64,000 nucleotides of DNA from Sphingomonas sp. JC676. GTDB taxonomy: Bacteria > Pseudomonadota > Alphaproteobacteria > Sphingomonadales > Sphingomonadaceae. The stretch's first letter is position 1. Every line of letters begins with the position of its first letter. The notes beneath the pieces are model-generated. The model made no database searches. It was not told the origin of the DNA and saw nothing but the letters and a program-made list of their open reading frames with translations. Shown here in pieces: positions 5,779-14,211 of the stretch. The DNA is taken from assembly GCF_014489075.1 (NCBI RefSeq), contig NZ_JACTGR010000005.1, forward strand, positions 390,674 to 454,673, given 5' to 3'. The position numbers and the translations under genes were made by a program.

Positions 5779-7404
5779 TTGATCGAGACGCTCCAAGTCG
5801 ATCTGGCGCATGAGCCCGAATTTACCCTTGGACGGCTGTGCGTCTCGCCGACTCGCCGCGAGTTGATGCGCGACGACGGCATGCGGGAGGTCACCGAGCA
5901 TCGCGTCATGCAGGTTTTGATCGTGCTGGCGCAGGCGCGGGGCGATGTCATTACCCGCGATGAGCTGGTGCAGGCTTGCTGGAATGGCCGCGCCGTCACC
6001 GATGATGCGATAAATCGCGTGATATCCCGTCTACGCAAATTGGCCGGCGGGATCGGGCGCGGTTCGTTCGAAATCAGCACGGTAATGAAAATCGGCTATC
6101 GGCTGATCGGAAGTGAGGCGCCTGGCGGGTTCGGCGACCTGACGTCCGCCCATGTCGAAAGGCGCATTCCTTCCGGTGACGTCGGGCGCACGCTCTCCGG
6201 AGGCACGGAAATCGAGGCGACGAATGCCGGCGGCCCCGTCAATCGGCGTGGCGTCGTCCTGGGCGGGGCCGCCAGTTTCCTGGCCCTCGCCAGCGGGGGA
6301 CCGCTGCTTTATCGCAATCTGCACCATCCGGCAGTGCCGCCCGAGGTCCAGTCGCTGATGGCTCAGGCGCGAACGATGATGTTCCAGGCCAATTTCGACG
6401 GGCTCAACCAGGCGGCGGGCCTGTACCGGCAGGTCGTTGCACTCGCGCCGAACTATGCCGATGGGTGGGGCGCGCTTGCCTTCACCTATTCCTATTCGGC
6501 TCATTTCCGAGGGCGTGAGGAGGGTGAAGCGCTGCGAAGCCGGGCCCGCGCGGCCGCCGCACGGGCGATGCAATTCGATGCGCGCAACGGACTGGCCCAG
6601 GCGGCGCTTGCGATCATCGATCCGTGGCACGGCAACTGGCGCGTGAGCGAAAGCATGTTGCGCAAGGCGCTGCTCCATAATCCGGACAATGAAGTCATCG
6701 CCAACGTCCAGGCGCGCATCCTGCGGATGATCGGCCGGTACCGGGAGGCCTTTGATGTCCTCCAGGAGAAACAGCCAAGGACGCTGCAGCCCGTCACCTA
6801 TGCCTCCCTGATCACCACGCTCTGGGGGTTAGGTGAACTCGAGGAGATGGAACGGTATATCGAGCGGGCGGCATCGCTCTATCCAAGCTCTTTCGAACTT
6901 TGGTTTCAGCGTTTCGATATTTACCTGTTCATCGGCCGCGTCGACGCCGCCATCGCAATGCTGAAGAACCCGGAAGGCCGCCCAAGCGTCAGCGGCGCGG
7001 TGCTCGATTACAATGTCGATGTCGCACGTGCGTTCGAGAGCCGGGCTCCGCAGGACATCGATCGCGCCATGAAAGTGTGGTCGGCGCAGGCGGCCGACGG
7101 CAGCGGGGGAGCCCAGCTCGCCATCCAGTTCGCCGCCGCACTCGGCCGTATTGGCGAAGCCTTCGTTCTCGCCGACGCATTCTATTTCTCGCGCGGATTC
7201 GTCGTGCCGGACGCGAGATTTTCCGGTTCGAGCAACTATCACCTCCCGGACGAACGAGAAACGGAGTTCCTGTTTCAGCCGCAAACCCGGGCGATGCGCA
7301 CCGACGCGCGCTTCAATCGCCTGACGGGGATGCTGGGCCTGGAGCGCTATTGGCGCGAATCGGGCATCCAGCCCGACTTCCGGACCGATCAAGCGCACGC
7401 ATAA
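5779..7404 (+). CDS. CadC-like winged-helix regulator with TPR domain
   Basis: A 541-residue one-component regulator. Residues about 10-115 form an OmpR-type winged-helix DNA-binding domain (EHRVMQVLIVLAQARGDVIT, then DELVQACWNG and INRVISRLRKLAGG, ending MKIGYRLIG). A hydrophobic segment at about 155-175 (GVVLGGAASFLALASGGPLL) is a likely single membrane span, and the rest is tetratricopeptide-like helical repeats. This is the CadC/ToxR architecture: cytoplasmic DNA binding with a sensor beyond the membrane. The TTG start at 5779 is chosen because GGGAG precedes it. It converges with the haloperoxidase-like gene, and its target is unknown. Confidence 0.85.
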   Translation: MIETLQVDLAHEPEFTLGRLCVSPTRRELMRDDGMREVTEHRVMQVLIVLAQARGDVITRDELVQACWNGRAVTDDAINRVISRLRKLAGGIGRGSFEISTVMKIGYRLIGSEAPGGFGDLTSAHVERRIPSGDVGRTLSGGTEIEATNAGGPVNRRGVVLGGAASFLALASGGPLLYRNLHHPAVPPEVQSLMAQARTMMFQANFDGLNQAAGLYRQVVALAPNYADGWGALAFTYSYSAHFRGREEGEALRSRARAAAARAMQFDARNGLAQAALAIIDPWHGNWRVSESMLRKALLHNPDNEVIANVQARILRMIGRYREAFDVLQEKQPRTLQPVTYASLITTLWGLGELEEMERYIERAASLYPSSFELWFQRFDIYLFIGRVDAAIAMLKNPEGRPSVSGAVLDYNVDVARAFESRAPQDIDRAMKVWSAQAADGSGGAQLAIQFAAALGRIGEAFVLADAFYFSRGFVVPDARFSGSSNYHLPDERETEFLFQPQTRAMRTDARFNRLTGMLGLERYWRESGIQPDFRTDQAHA

Positions 7405-7483
7405 TCGACAACATGCTTTCAGGAGACGGCGCTGTGTCGGCTTCGATCGGGACTCCGTCCACCGCGCCGCTATTCCTATCGAC

Positions 7484-8833
7484 TCAGGCGAATGCTTGCC
7501 TCCTCCTTTGCCGCCGCAGTCCCGCACCTGCGGCACCGAAACCCGCGATCATCATGATCCAGCCGGATGGCTCGGGCACGGCCGCCTGGAAGGTGCTGCC
7601 CGCGAGCACGTAATTGCCGACGTTCTGCCCAAGCAGGAGCCCCGCTTCATTGTCGAAGCGGAAGTGAATGCCTCCCCAGAGCCGGCTGTTGGCTCCGTCG
7701 AGCGCCGCCTGCTCGAGCCCGGTGAAGCTTCGCGTGTCGCCGCCTATCGTCAAGGTGAACCCTTCGTCGTCTCCGAACAGGGCACTGAGCACCGTAGAGC
7801 CCGCGCCCGATAAGAAGGAATGCGCCGAAGGGTAGCTCGGATGGTTGGGCGTCGTGAACACTGGGCTCCAATTGGGATCCGGATTTGTCGGGTCTTCCCG
7901 GATGGCGGTGATCGGACGCCAGAACGCATAGTCATATTTGGCGTCGAACCCGGCGATCGCCGCATCGGCGAGGCTCGTACTGAGCAGCGCGAAGTCCCGA
8001 GCAAACTCGATCGTGGAAAGACCTTCGTCGTCGGCGACAAGGAGCCCGATCTTGACCCATGTCGATCCGTTTGCCGTGTCCCAGAACAGCGCGCTTGCCG
8101 TTTGGTCGGCAGTGCGGGTGAGGCTCGTCGCCGAGCCGACATCCCTTACCTCGGCGAGCGCAGCCGCATATTCTGGAGTACCCAGACCCGGCGGCGGCGC
8201 GGGCTTGAACTGATCCGACGACGTCAGCAGGAAGGGCGTGACCCCACCCCATTGCGGAAATGCGGGCGGAGCGGGCGACGTAGGCTTCCAGTTGCCAGGC
8301 AGGCCTGTCGGCACATAGGGAACCACGGCCGTTGCGCCATCGCCCGTGCGCAGGGCGATGATCGATTGGGCGAAGGCGGAACCGGTGGCGATGCCTTGGT
8401 TCATGGCTGCCGGATTGGATACGAGCGAAAGGCTCAGGTTCAACGCTGCCTGGTAGTCCGCCGCATGAGTCGGGTCGGCTGCGACGAGCACCTGATAGGC
8501 GGCTTGGGACACGGCAGCGCGGACATCGCCCCCCGAACCTGAAACGCCGCTCAGATACGCCTTGTCCGGCTCGCCAAGAACCGAATTGGCCGCATCGTGC
8601 ATCGCGATGTTCATCATCGCGAGGGTGCGCGTCTGGGCCGGCGGACCGCTGGCGAGCAATGTGGTCGCCCGCTCGTTCCAGTACAGGATAGGATCGCTCT
8701 CGAATGTGATGGTTTGCGCCAACGCCTGTGCGGGCAGGAGCAGGGCGATTGCCATGGCGGCTGCGCCAAGCTTCTTCCCCTTCGCACTTTTTCGCGTCGG
8801 CGCAGATTTCGCCGTGAGGTGCAGTCGCATCAT
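7484..8833 (-). CDS. Vanadium haloperoxidase / PAP2-family protein with PEP-CTERM tail
   Basis: A 449-residue exported protein. The N-terminus has a basic region and a hydrophobic signal (MAIALLLPAQALAQ). The C-terminal half carries the PAP2/haloperoxidase phosphate- or vanadate-binding motifs: FWRPITAIR, HPSYPSAHSFLSG and SRLWGGIHFRFD. The extreme C-terminus is a PEP-CTERM anchor: VPEPSGWIMMIAGFG, a glycine-rich hydrophobic helix and RRQRR, the signal handled by exosortase and typical of sphingomonads. The start at 8833 has GGGGAG seven bases upstream; the frame is open to 9016 but that part is not family-like. The substrate (halide oxidation or phosphate-ester cleavage) cannot be decided from sequence. 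No exosortase gene is in the window. Confidence 0.9.
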   Translation of the reverse strand: MMRLHLTAKSAPTRKSAKGKKLGAAAMAIALLLPAQALAQTITFESDPILYWNERATTLLASGPPAQTRTLAMMNIAMHDAANSVLGEPDKAYLSGVSGSGGDVRAAVSQAAYQVLVAADPTHAADYQAALNLSLSLVSNPAAMNQGIATGSAFAQSIIALRTGDGATAVVPYVPTGLPGNWKPTSPAPPAFPQWGGVTPFLLTSSDQFKPAPPPGLGTPEYAAALAEVRDVGSATSLTRTADQTASALFWDTANGSTWVKIGLLVADDEGLSTIEFARDFALLSTSLADAAIAGFDAKYDYAFWRPITAIREDPTNPDPNWSPVFTTPNHPSYPSAHSFLSGAGSTVLSALFGDDEGFTLTIGGDTRSFTGLEQAALDGANSRLWGGIHFRFDNEAGLLLGQNVGNYVLAGSTFQAAVPEPSGWIMMIAGFGAAGAGLRRQRRRQAFA

Positions 8834-9263
8834 GAACTTTCTCCCCATTGCCGTGGAATTGCGTCCGAACGGGGTGATGATGCTCCCCGGGCAATCGAAG
8901 CGCGCCGACGGCAAACCGATATTTGTCTGAGGAAGTGCCGAGTTTTGCCTGATCGATGGCTCCGCATGGCGAAATCTGTCCGGCGCCCAAGGCTCTGATT
9001 TCTTCCGGTAGGCCATACGATCGAATCGCGGCTTTCAGGAATCGTCAAATCCGCAATGAACGACGGGAAGTGGGCGCCGAGCCGACGGGGACTCGACCAG
9101 TCGACGTCCGCAAACCACCGGTTGCGGACATGGCCGGCGACGGGCAAGCTGCGCACGCGATGGATACTGCAAACGTCCCGAACCCAGATCCTCCTGACGG
9201 CGGTCGCCGACCGCGCCGATCTCAGCCGGTCGGTAAAGTCGAAACGCTGGCAACGGAGCTGTC
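8834..9263. other. Divergent intergenic region without a gene
   Basis: About 430 bp between the divergent haloperoxidase-like and DUF1080 genes. It must hold promoters for both, but no clear boxes, repeats or RNA structure were recognised. Confidence 0.5.
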
Positions 9264-10028
9264 ATGAGACTCTTCATTCTTCCCATATTGGCGCTGCTCG
9301 GCGCCGCCCCCGCGCCCGAGGCCAAGTGGCAGCGCATTTTCGACGGCAAGACGCTCGCGGGCTGGACGCCCAAGATCACCGGTCGCGCGGTCGGCGAGGA
9401 TCCGCTGCACATGTTCATCGTGAAGAACGGCGCGATCCGCGTCTCGCACTCCAATTACAAGACGTTCACCGGCGAGTTCGGCCATCTCTTCTGGAAGACG
9501 CCGCTCAAATCCTATCGCGTCCGCTTCGACTACCGGTTCTTCGGTGAGTCGTTGCCGGGCATCAAGGTCTGGCAGGCCAGCAATTCCGGGCTGATGCTCC
9601 ATTCGCAGGCGCCGGAGACGATGCGCCGCGATCAGGATTGGCCGGTGAGCCTCGAGATGCAGCTGCTCGCCGTTCCGCGCCCGTCGCGGGAGCCGACCGG
9701 CAATGTCTGCACGCCCGGCACCACGGTGGAGATCGACGGCAAGCGCGATCCGCGCCACTGCATCCTGTCCTCCTCGCCTTTGCTGCCGATCGGCCGCTGG
9801 GTGCATGCCGAAGCGGAGGTGCTGCCCAATGGCGAGATCACCCATTTCATCGACGGCAAGGCGGTGCTGCACTACGCCGCGCCCGAGCTCGATCCTGCGG
9901 ACAAGGACGCGCAACCGCTGATCGCCGCGGCGGGGGGCAAGCTGGAGCTGCGCCAAGGCTATATCGCGCTCCAGAGCGAAGGCCATCAGATCGAGTTCCG
10001 GAACATCGAGCTGCAGCGGCTCGACTGA
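9264..10028 (+). CDS. DUF1080 (3-keto-disaccharide hydrolase-like) secreted protein
   Basis: A 254-residue protein with a short hydrophobic signal (MRLFILPILALLGAAPAPEA) and a single concanavalin-like DUF1080 domain. Landmarks are IFDGKTLAGWTPK near the start, FRVRFDYRFFG-like strands (VRFDYRFFG), SNSGLMLHSQ-type core (NSGLMLHSQ), GRWVHAEAEVLPNGEITHFI and the terminal EFRNIELQRL. Domains of this family bind or cleave sugars, and some members hydrolyse 3-keto-glycosides; which substrate applies here is unknown. It stands alone between divergent and unrelated genes. Confidence 0.88.
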   Translation: MRLFILPILALLGAAPAPEAKWQRIFDGKTLAGWTPKITGRAVGEDPLHMFIVKNGAIRVSHSNYKTFTGEFGHLFWKTPLKSYRVRFDYRFFGESLPGIKVWQASNSGLMLHSQAPETMRRDQDWPVSLEMQLLAVPRPSREPTGNVCTPGTTVEIDGKRDPRHCILSSSPLLPIGRWVHAEAEVLPNGEITHFIDGKAVLHYAAPELDPADKDAQPLIAAAGGKLELRQGYIALQSEGHQIEFRNIELQRLD

Positions 10029-10366
10029 GGGTTGGCCGACATCAAGCCTGGCTCACCCAATACACAAGAAAAAGCAAAGACTTGTACTGTCAGCACGCAA
10101 CAACTTCGCGTTACTTGTGCCGATATGGTTATGTTGCAGCGCAGCGTATTGCTTCTTGACGCTGTTACCGTTAACTACAATATAGCCACGGGGCATCCCA
10201 GCCATAACATCTTGTATTTGAACGGTCGGCGTTGCGGGCGCATCGCCGCACGATCGATTCGCAGGATCGGGATCTCCTCGTTTTGACCGCCGAACGGCTG
10301 CCGGGGGGCGCCGTTCACCCGTCTTCCGCCAAGCGCAAGCGACCGCGGCACGCCGGAGATATCGAA
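10029..10366. other. Intergenic region upstream of the sensor kinase
   Basis: About 340 bp with no gene. A possible promoter is ttgacg at 10157 with an AT-rich caatat box 16 bp downstream; this is weak. The frame of the following kinase is open through part of this stretch but is not protein-like. Confidence 0.4.
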
Positions 10367-12619
10367 GTGAATGCGCGTAAAGCGTTACGTAATCGAGAGC
10401 TGTTGCCGGATTTTTTGAAGGCCGGGGGGAATGAAACGGGAGGGACGGGACGGCGCGGGCCGGGCCGTGACAGCGCGCGTTTCGACTTGCTGACCGCATG
10501 GGCGCGGCGAAGTGCGCGCGACGCCGAGCGCGCCGCGTCGTCCGGCGAGCCACCATCGGGCTTCCAATATCCGACGTACAATCCGGTGCTGCGCCCGATC
10601 CGTCCGGTGATCGTGCTGATCTGCACCGGCAGCGTGCTGCTCGCGATGCTGCTCTGGGCCGCGACGCTGCATACGATCGCCACCGAGCAGAATCGCGCGA
10701 TCGCCTCGGCGATCCGCGAGAACCGCAACCGCTCGATCGCCTATGAGCAATATGTCGCGCGCACGCTCGATGCCGCGAACGTCGCCGCGGTCGCGCTGGC
10801 CCAGCGCTTCCAGGATCTCGTGCCCGTAGCGCCCGGTGGCACTCCCGGCACGATCCGCGACGCGGTGGCGACCAACCCGCTCTTCGCGTCCGTGGTGGTC
10901 GTCGATGCCAATGGCAATGTCCGCTGGTCGACGCTCGACAGCCTGCCGCCGATGAATCTCGCCGCCGAGCCCGCGTTCAAGGCTTTCCGCGCCGGCAAGG
11001 CGCCGCGCGACGTGTGGCTCAGCACGCCGGAGATGTCGCGCTTCCTCCACCGTCCGCTGATGTCGATCTCGCGCGCGATCCGCCGCGCCGACGGCAGGTT
11101 CGGCGGCGGCATCATCGTCCGCATCCCGGTCGAACGCCTGACCGATTTCAACGAAGGCGCGGCGATCCGTCCGCTCGATCTGATCTCGGTCATCCGCCTC
11201 GACGGGATGACGCTCGCGCGGCGCGAGGGGCTGCGGGTCAGCTATGGCCAAGATCTGCGCGGCAAGCTGGTGATGCAGCACCAGCGGGCACAGCCCAACG
11301 GCACCTATCTCGGGCCCAGTTCGATCGACGGGGTCTGGCGCTATTTCAGCCATCGCCGGCTCGATCGCTACGGCATCTTCGCCACGGTCGGTGTGGGCCA
11401 GGCCGATGTTCTCGCCGATGTCGAGGCGCGCGCGCGCCAGTCGCGGCTGGCGATGGCGGCGCTGACGGTGGCAATCTTCGCCTTCGCCGCCTTCGCCATC
11501 TTCGGCATCCTCCGCCGCGAGCGTGCCGCGCGCGACCTTGCCGGCGCCAATGCGCGGCTGCGCGAGGCGCAGCGGATCGGCCGGATCGGCGATTGGGAAT
11601 ATGATCTGCGCAGCGATCGGGTGATCCTTTCCGATCAGCTGTGCGAGATGTACGGGCGTGCTCCTGGCGACGATCTGGTCGGCCCGGGCGAGGCGCTCGC
11701 GCATCTCGACGAGCCCAATCGCGAGATCCTGCAGGCTGCGTTCCGCGTCGCGATCGAGGGCAGGCGCCCCGAAAGCTGCGAGATCGTCACCCATATGCCC
11801 GTCGGCGCGATCTCGTATCGCCGCATCCGCATCGTCCCGCTGCTCGGCCCCGACGGCACCGTCCACACGCTGATGGGCACCGAACAGGACATAACCGCCG
11901 AAAAAGTCCACCAGCAGCTCCGCGACGAAGTCGCCCATATGTCCCGCGTCGAAGCCATGAACGTAATGGCGGCGACCATCGCGCATGAATTGGCGCAACC
12001 CCTTACGGCGGCTTCCAACTATGTTGCGGCGGTCCGGATCGCCGCGCGCCAGCGCCCCGATGCCGATCCCGCGATGATCGCCCTGCTGGTGAAGGCAGGC
12101 GAGCAGATCGGCCTGACCAGCAAGATCATGGAACGTGCGCGGGACATGGTGGCAAACGGGACCGCCGGCGAGCACAGCGCTGTGCTCGCCGAGATCGTCG
12201 ACGACGCGATCGCGCTGGTGAAGATCGCCAATCGCGATTGCGCCGCCGCGCTGTCCGAGCAGCTTGATCCCGAAGTCCGCCTCGTCGCCGCGGACAAGGT
12301 GCAGATCCAGCAGGTATTGCTCAACTTGTTGCGCAATGCGTGCGAGGCGGCCGCGACACAGGAAGCGCCGCGCGTCGTGGTGTCCAGCCGCCGAGAAGCG
12401 AACGGGATGGTGCTGATCTGCGTCGAGGATAACGGCCCCGGCATTTCGCGCACCCTGGGCGACGTCTTCTCGCCTTTCTCCTCCACCAAGGAGGGCGGGC
12501 TTGGGCTCGGCCTGTCGATCTGCCGCGCCATTGTCGATTCCTATGGCGGGCGCATCTGGAGCGAACCGGGCCGCGCAGTCGGGGCGGCGGTCTGTTTTAC
12601 GCTGCCTTCGCTGGACTAG
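10367..12619 (+). CDS. Membrane sensor histidine kinase with Cache and PAS domains
   Basis: A 750-residue kinase. A first membrane helix (VIVLICTGSVLLAMLLWAAT, about residues 80-100) leads to a periplasmic Cache-like sensor (YEQYVARTLDAANVAAVALAQ onward) closed by a second helix (MAALTVAIFAFAAFAIFGIL). A PAS domain (AQRIGRIGDWEYDL to GTEQDITAEK), a HisKA domain with phospho-acceptor histidine in TIAHELAQPLTAA, and an HATPase domain (NLLRNACEAA, VEDNGPGIS, GLGLGLSICRAIV) follow. This HisKA type is FixL/DctB-like. The GTG at 10367 is chosen because GGAG lies eight bases upstream; the frame extends to 10232 without good coding character. No response regulator adjoins it. Confidence 0.88.
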   Translation: MNARKALRNRELLPDFLKAGGNETGGTGRRGPGRDSARFDLLTAWARRSARDAERAASSGEPPSGFQYPTYNPVLRPIRPVIVLICTGSVLLAMLLWAATLHTIATEQNRAIASAIRENRNRSIAYEQYVARTLDAANVAAVALAQRFQDLVPVAPGGTPGTIRDAVATNPLFASVVVVDANGNVRWSTLDSLPPMNLAAEPAFKAFRAGKAPRDVWLSTPEMSRFLHRPLMSISRAIRRADGRFGGGIIVRIPVERLTDFNEGAAIRPLDLISVIRLDGMTLARREGLRVSYGQDLRGKLVMQHQRAQPNGTYLGPSSIDGVWRYFSHRRLDRYGIFATVGVGQADVLADVEARARQSRLAMAALTVAIFAFAAFAIFGILRRERAARDLAGANARLREAQRIGRIGDWEYDLRSDRVILSDQLCEMYGRAPGDDLVGPGEALAHLDEPNREILQAAFRVAIEGRRPESCEIVTHMPVGAISYRRIRIVPLLGPDGTVHTLMGTEQDITAEKVHQQLRDEVAHMSRVEAMNVMAATIAHELAQPLTAASNYVAAVRIAARQRPDADPAMIALLVKAGEQIGLTSKIMERARDMVANGTAGEHSAVLAEIVDDAIALVKIANRDCAAALSEQLDPEVRLVAADKVQIQQVLLNLLRNACEAAATQEAPRVVVSSRREANGMVLICVEDNGPGISRTLGDVFSPFSSTKEGGLGLGLSICRAIVDSYGGRIWSEPGRAVGAAVCFTLPSLD

Positions 12620-12638
12620 GTCGTGAACCCATAAACGC

Positions 12639-12671
12639 GAATGACCGCTAACGACCCAATAGCGGCCGTTC
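12639..12671. repeat. Intergenic palindromic (REP-like) hairpin
   Basis: The arms gaatgaccgcta (12639-12650) and tagcggccgttc (12660-12671) form a 12 bp stem allowing G-U pairs, with a 9-base loop acgacccaa. A related hairpin with a changed but still paired stem lies at 13988-14020. The rest of the interval to 12921 holds no convincing gene. Confidence 0.65.
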
Positions 12672-12921
12672 GATCTGGCGAGGCGAATTCCGAAAGCCGC
12701 CGTTCGCCCAGCCAGGCATTGGACGACAGCAAGGGTCATCTTTACACGTTCAACGCTGACGACGTTTCGGAGATTTACCGCCTGGCCACAGGAGCCGGCG
12801 AACGTCGACCGATTAAGGTCAGACCCGTGCCATCCCGCCTGCCGGCCGGCTTGACTGAAGTCATCGATTTACCAACAGTTGCAAAACTGGCGGCAGTGCT
12901 GGTTCACGGGGGGGAGTCGTT

Positions 12922-13737
12922 GTGCGCTTTGAATTTATTGTGGCCCTTTGCGCGTCCCTGATGGCGCTGCAGCCGTCGCCCGTATCGGCGCAGCCTGCGG
13001 CGTCTGAGATTAGCCTGCACCCGGCATGGATCGTGGAAGAGGGCATTGGCGACGTTATCGTCTACCTTTCTGACGATTTCAGGAAGTCCGCTCCGCTCGA
13101 CGCGGAGCCGCTGAACCTGGTGACGATCCATCGCAGCAATCCGGGGGACGCCCGCAATAGCCCCCAAAAGGACGTGAATTCGCTGCACAAGTATTTGAAA
13201 GCGAACTCCGGCTTCATGGCTAAGGATCTCGTTGCATTCGCGTCGAGCCGAGATCTCGTCCGTTTCTACTTCCGCGGCGACCATGAGGCGCTGGCCGCGC
13301 GCTTCCAATATCCGCAAGCTACGTTGAGCAAGGCCAACGCCCAGGACTTGGCCAGACTCCGATCGATCGGTATCGGCGACTTCTCTCGGTTCATCGCCAA
13401 GAGCGCCACCTCGGAGGCAGACCTTCAGCGGCAAATCCTCGGCGATCGCGCCCCTCCGGCGGAAGATCGGACCCTTGAGCTCAAACTAAGGATCGAGGCC
13501 GGTAGCGTCGACAAAAGCCAGGTGCTTGCGGCGTTGGAGCGCAAGCACTTCGATGACGTTACCTCGCAGGTGGCGGTCGGCGGTGGCGACGACAAGCTGG
13601 AGTTCGACGCGCGCATACGCTTTTCGGAATCGCTTGTGCAGAAAGTGATGAACGAGGTCTGTGCCGATGCGGCGAGAAGTGGTGGTCAGTGCGTTGGGTG
13701 GTCCGGGAGGTTCGAGCCAATTCATCTTACCCTGTAA
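12922..13737 (+). CDS. Exported protein of unknown function
   Basis: A 271-residue protein starting at a GTG (preceded by gggggga) with a clear signal peptide: basic start, hydrophobic FIVALCASLMALQ and a cleavage-like SAQPA. The mature part has no membrane segment and no recognised domain. The C-terminal 90 residues, from RTLELKLRIEAGSVDKSQVL to QCVGWSGRF, look like a compact alpha/beta domain with two cysteines. It lies between hairpin-repeat regions and has no obvious operon partner. Confidence 0.75.
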   Translation: MRFEFIVALCASLMALQPSPVSAQPAASEISLHPAWIVEEGIGDVIVYLSDDFRKSAPLDAEPLNLVTIHRSNPGDARNSPQKDVNSLHKYLKANSGFMAKDLVAFASSRDLVRFYFRGDHEALAARFQYPQATLSKANAQDLARLRSIGIGDFSRFIAKSATSEADLQRQILGDRAPPAEDRTLELKLRIEAGSVDKSQVLAALERKHFDDVTSQVAVGGGDDKLEFDARIRFSESLVQKVMNEVCADAARSGGQCVGWSGRFEPIHLTL

Positions 13738-13925
13738 TCTCTGCGGGAATGCCTTGCTCTCCGAAGGTAGGAGAATGGCGACGCGAGGTGTCGGTAGTGC
13801 CCGGCGAGAATGGGCAGTTCGCGGTCGGTGACTGAGCAAAGCTGCCGGTCCGCTGACCACCAATTTCAGACGTTGGTGCAGGCCGCAGCAATCGATCGCC
13901 GGAAAATGTCAAGGAATGGTGGATT

Positions 13926-13942
13926 GCGGGCCGGCAGCTTTT
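13926..13942. repeat. 17 bp repeat, copy 1
   Basis: gcgggccggcagctttt here matches the reverse complement of 16115-16131 exactly. The two copies flank the WG-repeat gene in opposite orientation. Confidence 0.6.
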
Positions 13943-13987
13943 AGGAGCCGAAGCCGTGATAGCTGTCGTTCCTGATCGGGCCTCCGC

Positions 13988-14020
13988 GAATGGCAGCAAA
14001 CGCCCCAATTGCTGTCGTTC
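13988..14020. repeat. Intergenic palindromic (REP-like) hairpin, second copy
   Basis: Arms gaatggcagcaa (13988-13999) and ttgctgtcgttc (14009-14020) pair over 12 positions around a loop acgccccaa. Compared with 12639-12671 the stem bases differ on both sides yet still pair, while the gaatg start, the ccaa in the loop and the gttc end are kept. Confidence 0.65.
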
Positions 14021-14211
14021 GGCGCGCTTTCGGTAGCGCCTAAAAGCCGTCGTTCGTTCTGCTACCCCTAAAATGACCGCTGCGCCCAATCGGTCGCTGC
14101 CGGTTTGATCGAGCCGGCTCCAACCGGTCGTTCGTCAGTATCCAGCTTTTTGAAGGAACTGGCCGAAAAGGAGAGAAAAACGCCCCGCCGAGGAAGACCC
14201 TCCATAATCCA

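Larger units (their letters stand above)
13738..14211. other. Intergenic region rich in degenerate repeats
   Basis: About 470 bp between convergent genes with no convincing reading frame. It holds several pieces of one repeat family: aaagctgccggtccgctgac at 13838, gcgggccggcagctttt at 13926-13942, a complete hairpin at 13988-14020 and gaccg/cggtc pieces near 14073-14095. These look like decayed copies of an intergenic repeat. Confidence 0.6.

Noticed and set aside
10385..12739. 784-codon minus-strand frame across the sensor kinase
   Set aside because: Antisense shadow of a well-formed kinase, with low-complexity Asp/His/Arg composition.
12641..12961. A 106-codon frame between the sensor kinase and the exported protein
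   Set aside because: Its ATG and first ten codons lie inside the REP-like hairpin, it has no ribosome site, and its product looks unlike a protein. It also overlaps the better-supported GTG start at 12922.
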